DNA of 64,000 nt, from positions 310,001 through 374,000 of the forward strand of contig NZ_JAQJZJ010000001.1 in assembly GCF_027988105.1 (NCBI RefSeq). The letters run 5' to 3'. A program made the translations under genes and the position numbers. Of the stretch, positions 32,607 through 41,512 are shown piece by piece. Positions within the stretch are counted from its first letter, which is position 1. Every line of letters begins with the position of its first letter. The notes below the pieces were generated by a model that searched no databases, was not told the DNA's origin, and worked only from the letters and a program-made list of their open reading frames with translations. The stretch comes from Pseudomonas aestuarii. Lineage in GTDB: Bacteria > Pseudomonadota > Gammaproteobacteria > Pseudomonadales > Pseudomonadaceae.

Positions 32607-33902
32607 TTAGGCGTTAAACCAGCCCAGCTTGATCACGAATAACACCGACAACACCACCAGGGCCGGGTTGAGGTCGCGCCAGCGTCCGGCCAGGAGTTTG
32701 ACCACTGTCCAGCTGATGAAGCCGAAGGCGATGCCGTTGGCGATCGAGAAGGTCAGTGGCATGGCCAGTGCGGCGACCACCACCGGCGCGGCGACGGTCA
32801 GGTCGTTCCAGTCTATCTGGGCCAGGCTGCTCATCATCAATACCGCGACGAACAGCAGCGCCGGGGCGGTGGCAAAGGCTGGAATGGCCGCCGCCAGCGG
32901 GGCGAAGAACAGGCTGAGAAGAAACAGCAGGGCGACCACGCAGGCGGTCAGGCCGGTGCGTCCGCCGGCGCTGATGCCGGCGGCGGATTCGATGTAACTG
33001 GTGGTGGTCGAGCTGCCCAGCACGGCGCCGGCCATGGTTGCGCTGCTGTCGGCCAGCAGGGCGCGGCCGAGCTTGGGCATCTTGCCATCTTGGTCCAGCA
33101 GGTCGGCCTTTTGCGCCACGCCGATCAGGGTGCCGGAGGTGTCGAACAGGTCAACGAAGAGGAAGGCGAAGATCACGCTGAGCAGGCCGATATCCAGGGC
33201 GCCGGCGATGTCCAGCTGGAGCAGGGTCGGCAGCAACGAGGGCGGCATCGATACCACGCCGTCGATGCTCGACAGGCCGAGGGCCACCGACAGGCCGGTG
33301 ACCAGCAGAATGCCGATCATCACCGCGCCGGTGACTTGGCGGTAGGCCAGGGCGGCGATCACGAAGAAGCCCAGGCAGGCCAGCAGTACGCTGCCCTGGC
33401 TCACGTCGCCGAGGCCGACCAGGGTGGCCGGATTGTCCACCACGATGCCGGCATTCTTCAGTGCGATGATCGCCAGGAACAGGCCGATGCCGGCGGCTAT
33501 CCCGGCGCGCAGGGCCATGGGGATGCTGTTGATGATCCACTCGCGGATCTTGAAGATCGACAGCAGGAAGAAAATCACCCCGGAGAGAAACACCGCGCCC
33601 AGCGCCACCTGCCAGGTGTGGCCCATGGTCAGCACCACGGTGTAGGTGAAGAAGGCATTCAGCCCCATGCCCGGCGCCAGGGCGATCGGGTAGTTGGCTA
33701 CCAGGCCCATGATCGCCGAGCCGATGGCCGCGGCCAGGCAGGTGGCGACGAACACTGCGCCCTTGTCCATGCCGGTTTCGGCCAGGATGTTGGGGTTGAC
33801 GAAGAGGATGTAGGCCATGGTCAGGAAGGTGGTGAGGCCGGCCAGGAACTCGGTGCGTACCGTGGTGTGATGCGCATTGAGGTGGAAGATTCGTTCCAGC
33901 AT
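32607..33902 (-). CDS. NCS2-family purine permease (AzgA/GhxP-like)
   Basis: A 431-residue inner-membrane permease with 13-14 helices. AzgA-branch features: REFLAGLTTFLTMAYILFVN-like start (here TEFLAGLTTFLTMAYILFVN), PGMGLNAFFTYTVVLTMG, and LFDTSGTLIGVAQKADLLD, DSSATMAGAVLGSSTTTSYI and ESAAGISAGGRTGLTACVVA. It imports adenine, guanine or hypoxanthine with protons. GGGAG precedes the ATG at 33902. It is divergent from yajL; no purine riboswitch was seen in the gap. Confidence 0.9.
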   Translation of the reverse strand: MLERIFHLNAHHTTVRTEFLAGLTTFLTMAYILFVNPNILAETGMDKGAVFVATCLAAAIGSAIMGLVANYPIALAPGMGLNAFFTYTVVLTMGHTWQVALGAVFLSGVIFFLLSIFKIREWIINSIPMALRAGIAAGIGLFLAIIALKNAGIVVDNPATLVGLGDVSQGSVLLACLGFFVIAALAYRQVTGAVMIGILLVTGLSVALGLSSIDGVVSMPPSLLPTLLQLDIAGALDIGLLSVIFAFLFVDLFDTSGTLIGVAQKADLLDQDGKMPKLGRALLADSSATMAGAVLGSSTTTSYIESAAGISAGGRTGLTACVVALLFLLSLFFAPLAAAIPAFATAPALLFVAVLMMSSLAQIDWNDLTVAAPVVVAALAMPLTFSIANGIAFGFISWTVVKLLAGRWRDLNPALVVLSVLFVIKLGWFNA

Positions 33903-34130
33903 GCAGGGCTCCCTATGGCGTGAGCGGTAGTGTTGATCGCGGACGCTTGGAGGCAGCCGCAGCAGGCGAGAGAATCTTCGTCACGCCTTCGATGTGCAGA
34001 CCCCAAGCAAAGCACATAGGCATGATTTTGCTGGCGATCTGGAAAAAGGCGCGCATCATAACAGCTCGTCCGCACGCGGTGCAGGCATGACCCTGCGGAC
34101 GCTTTTCGTTGGTTTTTCGAGGAGGCAAAC

Positions 34131-34694
34131 ATGACTTCACGTGCCCTTGTCACCATTGCCGATGGCGTCGAAGACATCGAATGCGTGACCTTGATCGACG
34201 TGCTGCGCCGCGCGGAAGTCGAGGTGGTGGTCGCCAGCATCGAAGGCCGGCGCATGATCACCTGCGCCCGCGGCACCCGCTTGACCGCCGATACCATGCT
34301 GGTCGACGTCCTGGCCCAGGAATTCGACCTGATCGTGCTGCCGGGCGGTATGCCCGGTGCCCAGCGCCTGGCCGAGCATGAGCCGCTGGCCGAACGGGTG
34401 CGCCAGCAGGCCAAGGCCGGCAAGCTGTTCGCCGCGATCTGCGCGGCGCCGGCGGTGGCCCTGCAGGCGTTCGGCGTGCTGCAGCAGCGGCGCATGACCT
34501 GCTACCCGAGCTTCAGCGAGCGCCTCAGCGGTTGCACCTTCGTCGACCAGCCGGTGGTGGTCGACGGCAACTGCATCACCAGCCAGGGACCGGGCACCGC
34601 GCTCGAATTCGCCCTGACCCTGGTCGAGCAACTGCGCGGCAGGGGCACGCGCAGGCAGGTGGCCGAGGCGATGCTGGTGCCTGAGCACTGGTGA
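34131..34694 (+). CDS. yajL: DJ-1/PfpI family protein YajL
   Basis: A 187-residue DJ-1 family protein close to YajL. The nucleophile elbow AAICAAPAVAL holds the redox-active Cys (near 104-107), with the partner Glu in ADGVEDIECVT. VLPGGMPGAQ and ITSQGPGTALEFALTLVE are family blocks. YajL-like proteins protect against oxidative and carbonyl stress (chaperone and deglycase activities are reported and debated). GAGGAGG lies five bases before the ATG at 34131. The gene stands alone, with an uninformative 260-base gap downstream. Confidence 0.85.
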   Translation: MTSRALVTIADGVEDIECVTLIDVLRRAEVEVVVASIEGRRMITCARGTRLTADTMLVDVLAQEFDLIVLPGGMPGAQRLAEHEPLAERVRQQAKAGKLFAAICAAPAVALQAFGVLQQRRMTCYPSFSERLSGCTFVDQPVVVDGNCITSQGPGTALEFALTLVEQLRGRGTRRQVAEAMLVPEHW

Positions 34695-34955
34695 AAAAAC
34701 GCTCGCCTGCAAACGCCCGTTGCGACCTTGCTCTACCTGAGAAGCAGGGGCATGTTGCCAACTGCGTGCGCCATTAACCGCGCGCGTGTGCATGTCCTGG
34801 CGATTGATCGGTATCGCCCCCTGCTCGCGATGGCCAGCGTCCCGATGGGACGCAGAGCCGTGGCGAGCGCTGCTGGTAAGCAGGCATTTGTCACGCCGCG
34901 AAAGACTCCCTGCATGATCCGGGCGATGCCAGGCCTGGGGCGACAGGACTGTTGA

Positions 34956-35651
34956 CTAGCACTCGGCAAGCGAGCGACGACTCGCCTGTTGTTCAAGTAG
35001 GGTGCTGAGCTGACTGTCGCGGCGGGCGACGAACTGCCGCAGGCGCTGCCCATAGTCTGCTGGCGCCGCACCACGTACCGAGGGCCGCTGGGCCAGGGCC
35101 TGGCGCCAGCGTTCGACCTTGTCCAGGTCGGCGAAGGTGGCGAAGTCGGCGATGCGCTCGAACACCTGCCAATAGCGGAATACCGGGGCGAAGGCCGCAT
35201 CCACCAGGGAGAAGGCCGCCCCGGCGAACCAGGGGCCGTCTTCCAGTTCGTCCTCCAGTTGCTCGAAGCGCCGCCTCAGCGCCAGGTGCCGGGCTTGCAG
35301 CTGCGCCGCGTCGGCGGCGTTGTAGAAGCGCGCGATGTCGTTCAGCACGGCCGAGGCGAACTCTATCCAGGCGCGGTGCCGGGCGCGCTCGAAGGCGTCT
35401 GCTGGATGCAGGCGCGGCGCCAGGGTTTCGTCGAGGTACTCAACGATCACCGTCGACTCGAACAGCACGCCGCGCTCGCTGCGCAGCAGCGGGACCTTGC
35501 CCAGCGGCGACAGGGCGATGAACCAGGCCGATTTGGCGGCGAGGTCGATGTCGCGGCGGCTGAACTCCACCCGCTTTTCCGCGAGGACGATGGCCGCGCG
35601 CTGCACGTAGGGGCACAGCGGGTGGCTGATCAGCTCGAACGAAGTGTTCAT
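34956..35651 (-). CDS. Glutathione S-transferase family protein
   Basis: A 231-residue GST: thioredoxin-like N-domain with ISHPLCPYVQRAAIVLAEK (cysteine-type active site CPYV), PLGKVPLL (cis-Pro for glutathione binding) and the ESTVIVEYLDE motif, then an alpha-helical C-domain. The CPY motif points to the omega/YfcG-like or dehydroascorbate-reductase-like groups. Its ATG overlaps the stop of the doxX gene by ATGA (35648-35651), so both are translationally coupled. The pair is divergent from a LysR gene that probably controls it. Confidence 0.85.
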   Translation of the reverse strand: MNTSFELISHPLCPYVQRAAIVLAEKRVEFSRRDIDLAAKSAWFIALSPLGKVPLLRSERGVLFESTVIVEYLDETLAPRLHPADAFERARHRAWIEFASAVLNDIARFYNAADAAQLQARHLALRRRFEQLEDELEDGPWFAGAAFSLVDAAFAPVFRYWQVFERIADFATFADLDKVERWRQALAQRPSVRGAAPADYGQRLRQFVARRDSQLSTLLEQQASRRSLAEC

Positions 35652-36058
35652 GCGTGGACTCCTTCGGTTTTCAGGGCCAGTGGGCCGTCGCCGAGCAGGA
35701 CGTGGACTATGGACATGGCGGCGAGGAACAGCGGGTACTCCCAACCGCCGTTGGGGTTGGAAAACACCCAGCCGTTGCCGGCATGGATCAGCAATGCGCC
35801 GAGCAGGATCGGCAGCAGCGCCAGGGATACCCAGCGGCCGTGCCAGCCGAGCAGGATCAGCAGGCCACCGAGGGTTTCGGCGATGATCAGCGGCAGGGCC
35901 ATGGCCGCTGGCAGGCCGGTTGCAGTCAGCCAGCTGGCGAGGCCGGCGACGCCGAAGGTGAGCAGTTTGAGGACCAGGCCGTGGCTGATCCACATGGCGG
36001 CCAGGGCGATGCGCAGTAACAGGCTCGCGCTGCTCGGGTAGTGGGCGATGCGGGACAT
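35648..36058 (-). CDS. DoxX family membrane protein
   Basis: A 136-residue protein with four membrane helices of the DoxX type: LLLRIALAAMWISHGLVLKL, FGVAGLASWLTATGLPAAMA, LIIAETLGGLLILLGW and LLPILLGALLIHAGNGWVFS, followed by NGGWEYPLFLAAMSIVHVLL. DoxX proteins occur with redox and thiol stress genes; their role is unclear. First gene of a doxX-GST operon, with the divergent LysR regulator gene 106 bases away. Confidence 0.85.
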   Translation of the reverse strand: MSRIAHYPSSASLLLRIALAAMWISHGLVLKLLTFGVAGLASWLTATGLPAAMALPLIIAETLGGLLILLGWHGRWVSLALLPILLGALLIHAGNGWVFSNPNGGWEYPLFLAAMSIVHVLLGDGPLALKTEGVHA

Positions 36059-36105
36059 GTCGAATTCTCCAGTGGGGCTAAGGTGCCGGAGAACTCAGCC
36101 TATGC

Positions 36106-36143
36106 TTTGCAAAATAGCGGATAAACTCTCAATATTTGCAAAA
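36106..36143. promoter_or_regulatory. Paired TTTGCAAAA boxes in the doxX/LysR gap
   Basis: TTTGCAAAA occurs twice (36106-36114 and 36135-36143), 29 bases apart, in the 106-base divergent gap. Near-palindromic boxes at about three helical turns suit binding by a LysR tetramer. Binding is inferred. Confidence 0.5.
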
Positions 36144-36164
36144 AGCCTATGCGGAAATGCATCG

Positions 36165-37040
36165 ATGGATTGGAGCGACCTGCAATACTTCCTCGCCGTC
36201 GCCCAGTGCGGCTCGATCAGCCAGGCCGCGCGCAGCCTTCGGGTCAACCACAGCACCGTGCTGCGTCGGTTGCAGCGCCTGGAGGAGCAGCTCGGGGTGG
36301 CGCTGTTCCAGCGCCTTCCCGGCGGCTATGCCTTGACCACGGCGGGCGAGGCCCTGGCCGGGCAACTGGACGGAGTTGCCGAGCAGATCGAGCGGGCCGA
36401 GCGCCAGTTGCTCGGCCAGGACCTGCAGATTCGCGGCAGCATCCGCCTGACCTCCACTGACACCCTGTTCGCCAGCCTGCTGACCCCGCTGTTGGCAGGA
36501 TTCCGTCAGCAGCACCCGGGCCTGTCCCTGCAACTGGTGATCAACAACAGCTTTCTCAGCCTGACCCAGCGCGAGGCCGATATGGCCGTGCGCGGCACCA
36601 ATCGGCCGCCGGAGAACCTGGTGGGGCGTTGCGTCGGCCGGATTCAGACCGCGCTCTATGCCTCGTCCGCCTATCTGGCCAGTCGGCCGGCGACCCTGGC
36701 ACTGAGCGAACACCTGTGGGTCGGCCCCGATGACAGCCTGGCCCATCTGGAACAGGCCACCTGGCTGGCCGCGCGAGTGCCGGCCGAACAGGTGGTGGCG
36801 CGCAGCGACAGCCTGGTGGGGATGGTCGAGTGTGTGCGCCAGGGCATGGGCCTCGGCCTGCTGCTCTGTCCGCTGGCCGAGGCGCGGGGCGATCTGCTGC
36901 GCCTGGCCGACGCCGATCCGGCCCTGGATACCCAGGTCTGGCTGCTGACTCACCCGGACCTGCGCAAGGTGGCGCGCATTCGTGCCCTGAGCGACTTCCT
37001 CTACCAGCAGCTGAGCGCCGATCCGCGCCTGCTGCACTGA
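36165..37040 (+). CDS. LysR-family transcriptional regulator
   Basis: A 291-residue LysR regulator. The helix-turn-helix is at residues 1-60: MDWSDLQYFLAVAQCGSISQ, AARSLRVNHSTVLRRLQRLE; the effector domain follows with IRGSIRLTSTDTLFASLL, READMAVRGT and VRQGMGLGLLLCPLAEA. The ATG at 36165 is chosen because the family begins at MDW; GGAA lies eight bases upstream. It is divergent from the doxX-GST operon and most likely its regulator. The VNHSTVLRRL recognition helix is of the CrgA/AphB-like group that responds to reactive small molecules. Confidence 0.85.
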   Translation: MDWSDLQYFLAVAQCGSISQAARSLRVNHSTVLRRLQRLEEQLGVALFQRLPGGYALTTAGEALAGQLDGVAEQIERAERQLLGQDLQIRGSIRLTSTDTLFASLLTPLLAGFRQQHPGLSLQLVINNSFLSLTQREADMAVRGTNRPPENLVGRCVGRIQTALYASSAYLASRPATLALSEHLWVGPDDSLAHLEQATWLAARVPAEQVVARSDSLVGMVECVRQGMGLGLLLCPLAEARGDLLRLADADPALDTQVWLLTHPDLRKVARIRALSDFLYQQLSADPRLLH

Positions 37041-37182
37041 GAGGCGGTGAAAAAACTCCCGCCTCCACGCGCTCATTTAGCTCACTAGCCCCCCCTGTTT
37101 TTCACGTGGCGCGCCTTGCCGCGAACGCCTGGAGACAGCCTCGCTACGGCGCTCGATCTGTTTACCGCCTTGGCGCAGAGGC

Positions 37183-38427
37183 TCAGGCGGTAGTGCTTTG
37201 CTCGTGCTGCGGGCTCAGGTGATCGCGCTTGGCCAACTCCGGGAACAGCTTGATCCAGGCGCCGCTGACCAGCAGGGCGCCGACGCCGCCGATCAGCACA
37301 GCCGGCACGGTGCCGAACCAGGCGGCGCTGACCCCGGCGCGAAACTCGCCGAGCTGGTTGGAGGCGCCGATGAACAGGCCGTTCACCGCGCCGACCCGGC
37401 CGCGCATCTCGTCCGGCGTCTGCAACTGCACGAAGGCGCCGCGGATGACCATGCTGACCATGTCCGCCGCGCCCAGCAGCACCAGGGTGGCCAGGCTGAA
37501 CCACAGCGAAGTGGACAGGCCGAAGCCGATGGTCGCCACGCCGAAGATCGCCACCGAGCTGAAGATCACCGGGCCGACCCGGCGCTCGATGGGGAAGTAC
37601 GCCAGCCACAGCGACATCAGCAACGCGCCCAGCGCCGGCGCCGAACGCAGCAGGCCCAGGCCCCAGGGGCCGGTGAGCAGGATGTCCTTGGCGAACACCG
37701 GCAGCAGCGCGGTGGCGCCGCCGAGCAGCACCGCGAACATGTCCATGGAGATCGCGCCGAACACTGCGGGACGGCTGCGGATAAAGCGAAAGCCGGCCAG
37801 CAGCGACGCCAGCGAAGCCTTCTGTTTCAGCGGCAACTGGCGCGCCGGCAGGCTCAGCATCAGGCCCAGGGCGCCGATGTACAAAAGCGCCGCGGGGCCA
37901 TAGACCCAGCCGGCATCCAGCGCCAAGAGCAGGCCGCCGAGCGCCGGCGCGACTATGGTCGCGGTCTGCATTGCCGAGGCGGAGGCGGCCACGGCCGCGG
38001 GGAACAGCCCCGGCGGCACTATGTTGGGCAGCAGCGCCTGGGTGCTGGGCATCTCGAAGGCGCGGGCGCTGCCGAGCAGAAAGGCGATGAGGAAGATCAT
38101 CTCGCGGCTGAGGCTGTTTACCGTGGTGCCGATCAGCAGGGCCAAGGCGGTCAGGGCCTGGGCGCCCTGGCACAGCGCGGCGACCTTGCGCCGGTCGAAG
38201 CGATCCGCCACATGGCCGGTGAGCAGGACGAACAGGATCCGCGGGAGAAACTCGACCAGGCCGACCAGGCCCAGGTCGAGCACGTTGCCGGTCAGCGTGT
38301 ACAGCTGCCAGCCGATGGCCACGGTGAGCATCTGGAAGCCGCTGGCGGTGCCGACCCGCGCCAGCCAGAAGGCGATGAAGGGACGCTGGTGACGCAGGAG
38401 CAGTTTGCCGTGGACGCTCATGGGCAT
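37183..38427 (-). CDS. MFS transporter (EntS-like exporter family)
   Basis: A 414-residue major facilitator with 12 helices of the DHA3/EntS type: LARVGTASGFQMLTVAIGWQ, the loop 2-3 motif ADRFDRRKV, and QTPDEMRGRVGAVNGLFIGA in the C-half. Members export siderophores, macrolides or other drugs. Two in-frame ATGs (38427 and 38421) are possible and no good ribosome site separates them. No siderophore genes are near, so the substrate is open. It is divergent from cioAB. Confidence 0.85.
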   Translation of the reverse strand: MPMSVHGKLLLRHQRPFIAFWLARVGTASGFQMLTVAIGWQLYTLTGNVLDLGLVGLVEFLPRILFVLLTGHVADRFDRRKVAALCQGAQALTALALLIGTTVNSLSREMIFLIAFLLGSARAFEMPSTQALLPNIVPPGLFPAAVAASASAMQTATIVAPALGGLLLALDAGWVYGPAALLYIGALGLMLSLPARQLPLKQKASLASLLAGFRFIRSRPAVFGAISMDMFAVLLGGATALLPVFAKDILLTGPWGLGLLRSAPALGALLMSLWLAYFPIERRVGPVIFSSVAIFGVATIGFGLSTSLWFSLATLVLLGAADMVSMVIRGAFVQLQTPDEMRGRVGAVNGLFIGASNQLGEFRAGVSAAWFGTVPAVLIGGVGALLVSGAWIKLFPELAKRDHLSPQHEQSTTA

Positions 38428-38548
38428 TTAGATAGCTAGCTACTTAAGGTGCGCCAGCCTAGCATGACTGACGCGCTGGGCACGCGGCCTGCGCGACAAA
38501 TAACCACAGCGGCAAGCCTCGGGCGAGGCGTTACTCTTTGCTCAATAC

Positions 38549-38562
38549 TTGACTCAGATCAA
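38549..38562. promoter_or_regulatory. ANR/FNR box upstream of cioA
   Basis: TTGACTCAGATCAA matches the FNR/ANR consensus TTGATnnnnATCAA at nine of ten positions. It lies 147 bases before the cioA start. In P. aeruginosa, ANR represses cioAB at low oxygen, so the same control is likely here. Confidence 0.7.
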
Positions 38563-38708
38563 CATTCGCCCTGGCTTGTGCTGAGGCCGCCTGGGTCCGC
38601 TACGCGGCGACACCGCGCACGAACAAGAACAATCACCGCCGTCTGCGCCCCCCTATCGATAGGCGCGCACACACGGCTGTGCCCGAATAACCTGAGTGAG
38701 GATGCCCC

Positions 38709-40142
38709 ATGTTCGGCATAGAGGCGCTCGACCTGGCGCGAATCCAGTTCGGTTTCACTATTTCCTTCCATATCATTTTTCCGGCCATCACCATTGGCCT
38801 GGCCAGCTACCTGGCGGTATTGGAAGGCCTGTGGCTGAAGACCCGCCAAGAGGTGTACCGCGACCTCTACCATTTCTGGGCGAAGATCTTTGCGGTCAAC
38901 TTCGGCATGGGCGTGGTCTCCGGCCTGGTCATGGCCTATCAGTTCGGCACCAACTGGAGCGCCTTCTCGGATTTTGCCGGGGCGATTACCGGACCGCTGC
39001 TGACCTATGAGGTGCTCACCGCGTTCTTCCTCGAGGCGGGCTTTCTCGGCGTCATGTTGTTCGGCTGGCAGCGCGTCGGCCCGGGTCTGCACTTCTTCTC
39101 CACCCTGATGGTCGCCCTCGGCACCTTGATCTCGACCTTCTGGATCCTCGCCTCCAACAGCTGGATGCACACCCCGCAGGGCTTCGAGATCATCGACGGG
39201 CGGGTGATTCCGGTGGATTGGTTCGCCGTGGTGTTCAACCCGTCCTTCCCCTACCGTCTGGCCCATATGGCCACGGCGGCGTTCCTCGCCACGGCGTTTT
39301 TCGTCGGCGCTTCGGCGGCCTGGCACCTGCTGCGCGGCCGGGATAATCCGGCGATCCGCAAGATGTTGTCGATGGCCATGTGGATGGCCCTGCTGGTGGC
39401 GCCGATCCAGGCGATGATCGGTGACTTTCACGGCCTCAACACCCTCAAGTACCAGCCGGCGAAGATCGCCGCGATCGAGGGCCACTGGGAAAACCACGGT
39501 GACGAGCCGACCCCGCTGATCCTGTTCGGCTGGCCGGACATGGACGCTGAAGAAACCCGCTTCAAGCTGGAAATTCCGGCGCTCGGCAGCCTGATCCTGA
39601 CCCACAGCCTGGACCAGCAGGTGCCGGCACTGAAGGAGTTCGCCAAGGAAGATCGGCCCAACTCGACCGTGGTGTTCTGGAGCTTCCGCATCATGGTCGG
39701 GCTCGGCATGCTGATGATCCTCACCGGCCTCTGGAGCCTGTGGCTGCGCGCCCGTAACCACCTGTTCCAGTCGCGCACGTTCCTCCATCTGGTGGTGTGG
39801 ATGGGGCCTTCGGGCATCATCGCCATACTCGCCGGCTGGTACACCACCGAGATTGGCCGTCAGCCGTGGGTCATCCAGGGACTTATGCGCACCGCCGATG
39901 CTTCCTCGGGGCATGGCTTCGCGCAGATGAGCCTGACCCTGACGCTGTTCGTGGTGGTGTATTTCGCCCTGTTCGGCGCCGGGCTCAGTTACATGATGCG
40001 CCTGGTGCGCAAGGGGCCGGTCACCGACGAAGGCAGGCAAGCCATCGAAGGCGGGCCTGGGCAGCAACGCACACCGTCACGGCCGTTGTCCGCTGCGGAT
40101 GAGGGGCTGGATGACAACGACACCCTGGGTGGAAGGAGTTGA
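38709..40142 (+). CDS. cioA: Cyanide-insensitive terminal oxidase subunit I CioA (bd type)
   Basis: A 477-residue quinol oxidase subunit of the bd family with about nine helices. Heme ligand His21 in FTISFHIIFPAITIG, the FFLEAGFLGVMLFGWQRVGP helix with conserved Glu pair, and the quinol loop, which is short and carries the GRQPWV motif (ETRF ... WYTTEIGRQPW), as in cyanide-insensitive CIO rather than long-loop CydA. It reduces oxygen to water with quinol, without proton pumping. GAGG precedes the ATG at 38709. It is the first gene of cioA-cioB-DUF2474, with an ANR box upstream. Confidence 0.92.
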   Translation: MFGIEALDLARIQFGFTISFHIIFPAITIGLASYLAVLEGLWLKTRQEVYRDLYHFWAKIFAVNFGMGVVSGLVMAYQFGTNWSAFSDFAGAITGPLLTYEVLTAFFLEAGFLGVMLFGWQRVGPGLHFFSTLMVALGTLISTFWILASNSWMHTPQGFEIIDGRVIPVDWFAVVFNPSFPYRLAHMATAAFLATAFFVGASAAWHLLRGRDNPAIRKMLSMAMWMALLVAPIQAMIGDFHGLNTLKYQPAKIAAIEGHWENHGDEPTPLILFGWPDMDAEETRFKLEIPALGSLILTHSLDQQVPALKEFAKEDRPNSTVVFWSFRIMVGLGMLMILTGLWSLWLRARNHLFQSRTFLHLVVWMGPSGIIAILAGWYTTEIGRQPWVIQGLMRTADASSGHGFAQMSLTLTLFVVVYFALFGAGLSYMMRLVRKGPVTDEGRQAIEGGPGQQRTPSRPLSAADEGLDDNDTLGGRS

Positions 40143-40144
40143 AT

Positions 40145-41152
40145 ATGGGCATCGATCTTTCGCTGATCTGGGCCGTGATCATCGCCTTCGGCGTGATGAT
40201 GTATGTGGTCATGGACGGTTTCGACCTTGGCCTGGGCATCCTCTTTCCCTTCGTCAAAAGCGAAGGCGAGCGCGACGTGATGATGAATACCGTGGCGCCG
40301 GTCTGGGACGGCAACGAAACCTGGCTGGTGCTCGGCGGCGCGGCGCTGTTCGGCGCCTTCCCGCTGGCCTATGCAGTGGTCTTGAGCGCGCTCTACCTGC
40401 CCCTGGTGTTCATGTTGCTGGGGCTGATTTTCCGCGGTGTGGCCTTCGAGTTTCGCTTCAAGGCCAAGGCGCACAAGCGCCATCTGTGGGACAAGGCCTT
40501 CATCGGCGGCTCGCTGACCGCGACCTTCTTCCAGGGCGTGGCCCTGGGCGCTTATATCGACGGCTTCGCGGTGGTGGACAGGGTTTACGTCGGCGGGGCG
40601 CTCGATTGGCTGACGCCCTTCTCGCTGTTCTGCGGGCTGGCGCTGATCGCCGCCTACGCCTTGCTCGGCTGCACCTGGCTGATCATGAAGACCGAAGGCC
40701 GCCTGCAGCGGCAGATGCATGACCTGGCGCGGCCGCTGGTGTTCGTGGTGCTGGCGGTGACCGGCATCGTCAGCCTGTGGACGCCGCTGGCGCATGCCGA
40801 GATCGCCGCGCGCTGGTTCAGCTTGCCGAATCTGTTCTGGTTCATCCCGGTGCCCTTGCTGGTGCTGCTGTGCACCTGGGCCCTGCTGCGGGCGGTGGCC
40901 AGCAACGCCCACTATTCGCCATTCCTGCTGACCCTGGCGCTGATCTTCCTCGGCTACAGCGGCCTGGGCATCAGCCTGTGGCCGAACATCATCCCGCCGT
41001 CGATCAGCATCTGGCAGGCCGCCGCGCCGCCGCAGAGTCAGGGCTTCATCCTGGTCGGCGCGCTGTTCATCATCCCCTTCATCCTGATGTACACCGCCTG
41101 GAGCTACTACGTGTTCCGCGGCAAGGTACGCGAGGAAGATGGCTATCACTGA
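40145..41152 (+). CDS. cioB: Cyanide-insensitive terminal oxidase subunit II CioB
   Basis: A 335-residue partner of CioA with about eight helices: MGIDLSLIWAVIIAFGVMMY start, VMDGFDLGLGILFPF, MNTVAPVWDGNETWLVLGGA and RGVAFEFRFKA are the CydB-family blocks. The ATG at 40145 has GGAG six bases upstream and follows the cioA stop by two bases. A TTG two codons earlier overlaps the end of cioA and is less likely. Ends ten bases before the small third gene. Confidence 0.92.
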   Translation: MGIDLSLIWAVIIAFGVMMYVVMDGFDLGLGILFPFVKSEGERDVMMNTVAPVWDGNETWLVLGGAALFGAFPLAYAVVLSALYLPLVFMLLGLIFRGVAFEFRFKAKAHKRHLWDKAFIGGSLTATFFQGVALGAYIDGFAVVDRVYVGGALDWLTPFSLFCGLALIAAYALLGCTWLIMKTEGRLQRQMHDLARPLVFVVLAVTGIVSLWTPLAHAEIAARWFSLPNLFWFIPVPLLVLLCTWALLRAVASNAHYSPFLLTLALIFLGYSGLGISLWPNIIPPSISIWQAAAPPQSQGFILVGALFIIPFILMYTAWSYYVFRGKVREEDGYH

Positions 41153-41162
41153 GGGGCCGGCG

Positions 41163-41306
41163 ATGCCGAATGTGCAGGAGAAGAAACCGTTCTGGCAGCG
41201 TCTCGGCTGGTTGCTGCTGATCTGGTCGGCCAGCGTGCTGGCCCTGGGCGCAGTGGCTGGGCTGTTGCGCCTGTTCATGACGGCGGCGGGGCTGGGTACG
41301 CCCTGA
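41163..41306 (+). CDS. DUF2474 small membrane protein, third subunit of the CIO oxidase
   Basis: A 47-codon gene ten bases after cioB with GAGGGG upstream of the ATG. The product has a basic start MPNVQEKKPFWQRLG, one membrane helix (WLLLIWSASVLALGAVAGLL) and a short tail RLFMTAAGLGTP. This is the DUF2474 pattern, found behind cioB in many proteobacteria, and parallels CydX of cytochrome bd. It probably stabilises the oxidase. It is too short for routine gene finding. Confidence 0.8.
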   Translation: MPNVQEKKPFWQRLGWLLLIWSASVLALGAVAGLLRLFMTAAGLGTP

Positions 41307-41386
41307 TCGGCTGCCGCTGTATGAGGTTTTCGTCGGGTGGTTAGGCGCGTGGCTGGATTGTCCTGCGTTGCGCCGGTATTTGCTGC

Positions 41387-41438
41387 GCCGTAACCCACCA
41401 TGGCGGCGACTCGGGTTTGTGTCTGGTGGTTACGCGGC
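41387..41438. repeat. Inverted repeat of the TAACCCACC type
   Basis: GCCGTAACCCACCA (41387-41400) pairs with TGGTGGTTACGCGGC (41424-41438); a third half copy, CCGCTAACCCACCC, follows near 41477. It looks like a pseudomonad intergenic repeat and separates the convergent cio and rlmG genes. The 206-base gap shows no gene. Confidence 0.55.
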
Positions 41439-41512
41439 ACCCGAATAGCGCTGCTGCTTGTGCATAAGGCGTTCCGTGCCGCTAACCCACCCGGTTTGCC
41501 AGTGTGCCGCGT

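Noticed and set aside
33903..34130. Purine riboswitch before the NCS2 permease gene
   Set aside because: The 228-base gap shows no conserved purine-aptamer loops and no terminator-antiterminator pair.
37198..38439. Long open frame antisense to the MFS gene (413 codons)
   Set aside because: Composition is rich in Gln, Arg, Ala and Gly without domains; it mirrors the high-GC codon pattern of the MFS gene, which has clear family similarity.
38559..41440. Long antisense frames across cioA and cioB
   Set aside because: They encode low-complexity His/Gln/Arg/Glu-rich sequence opposite two well-recognised oxidase genes.
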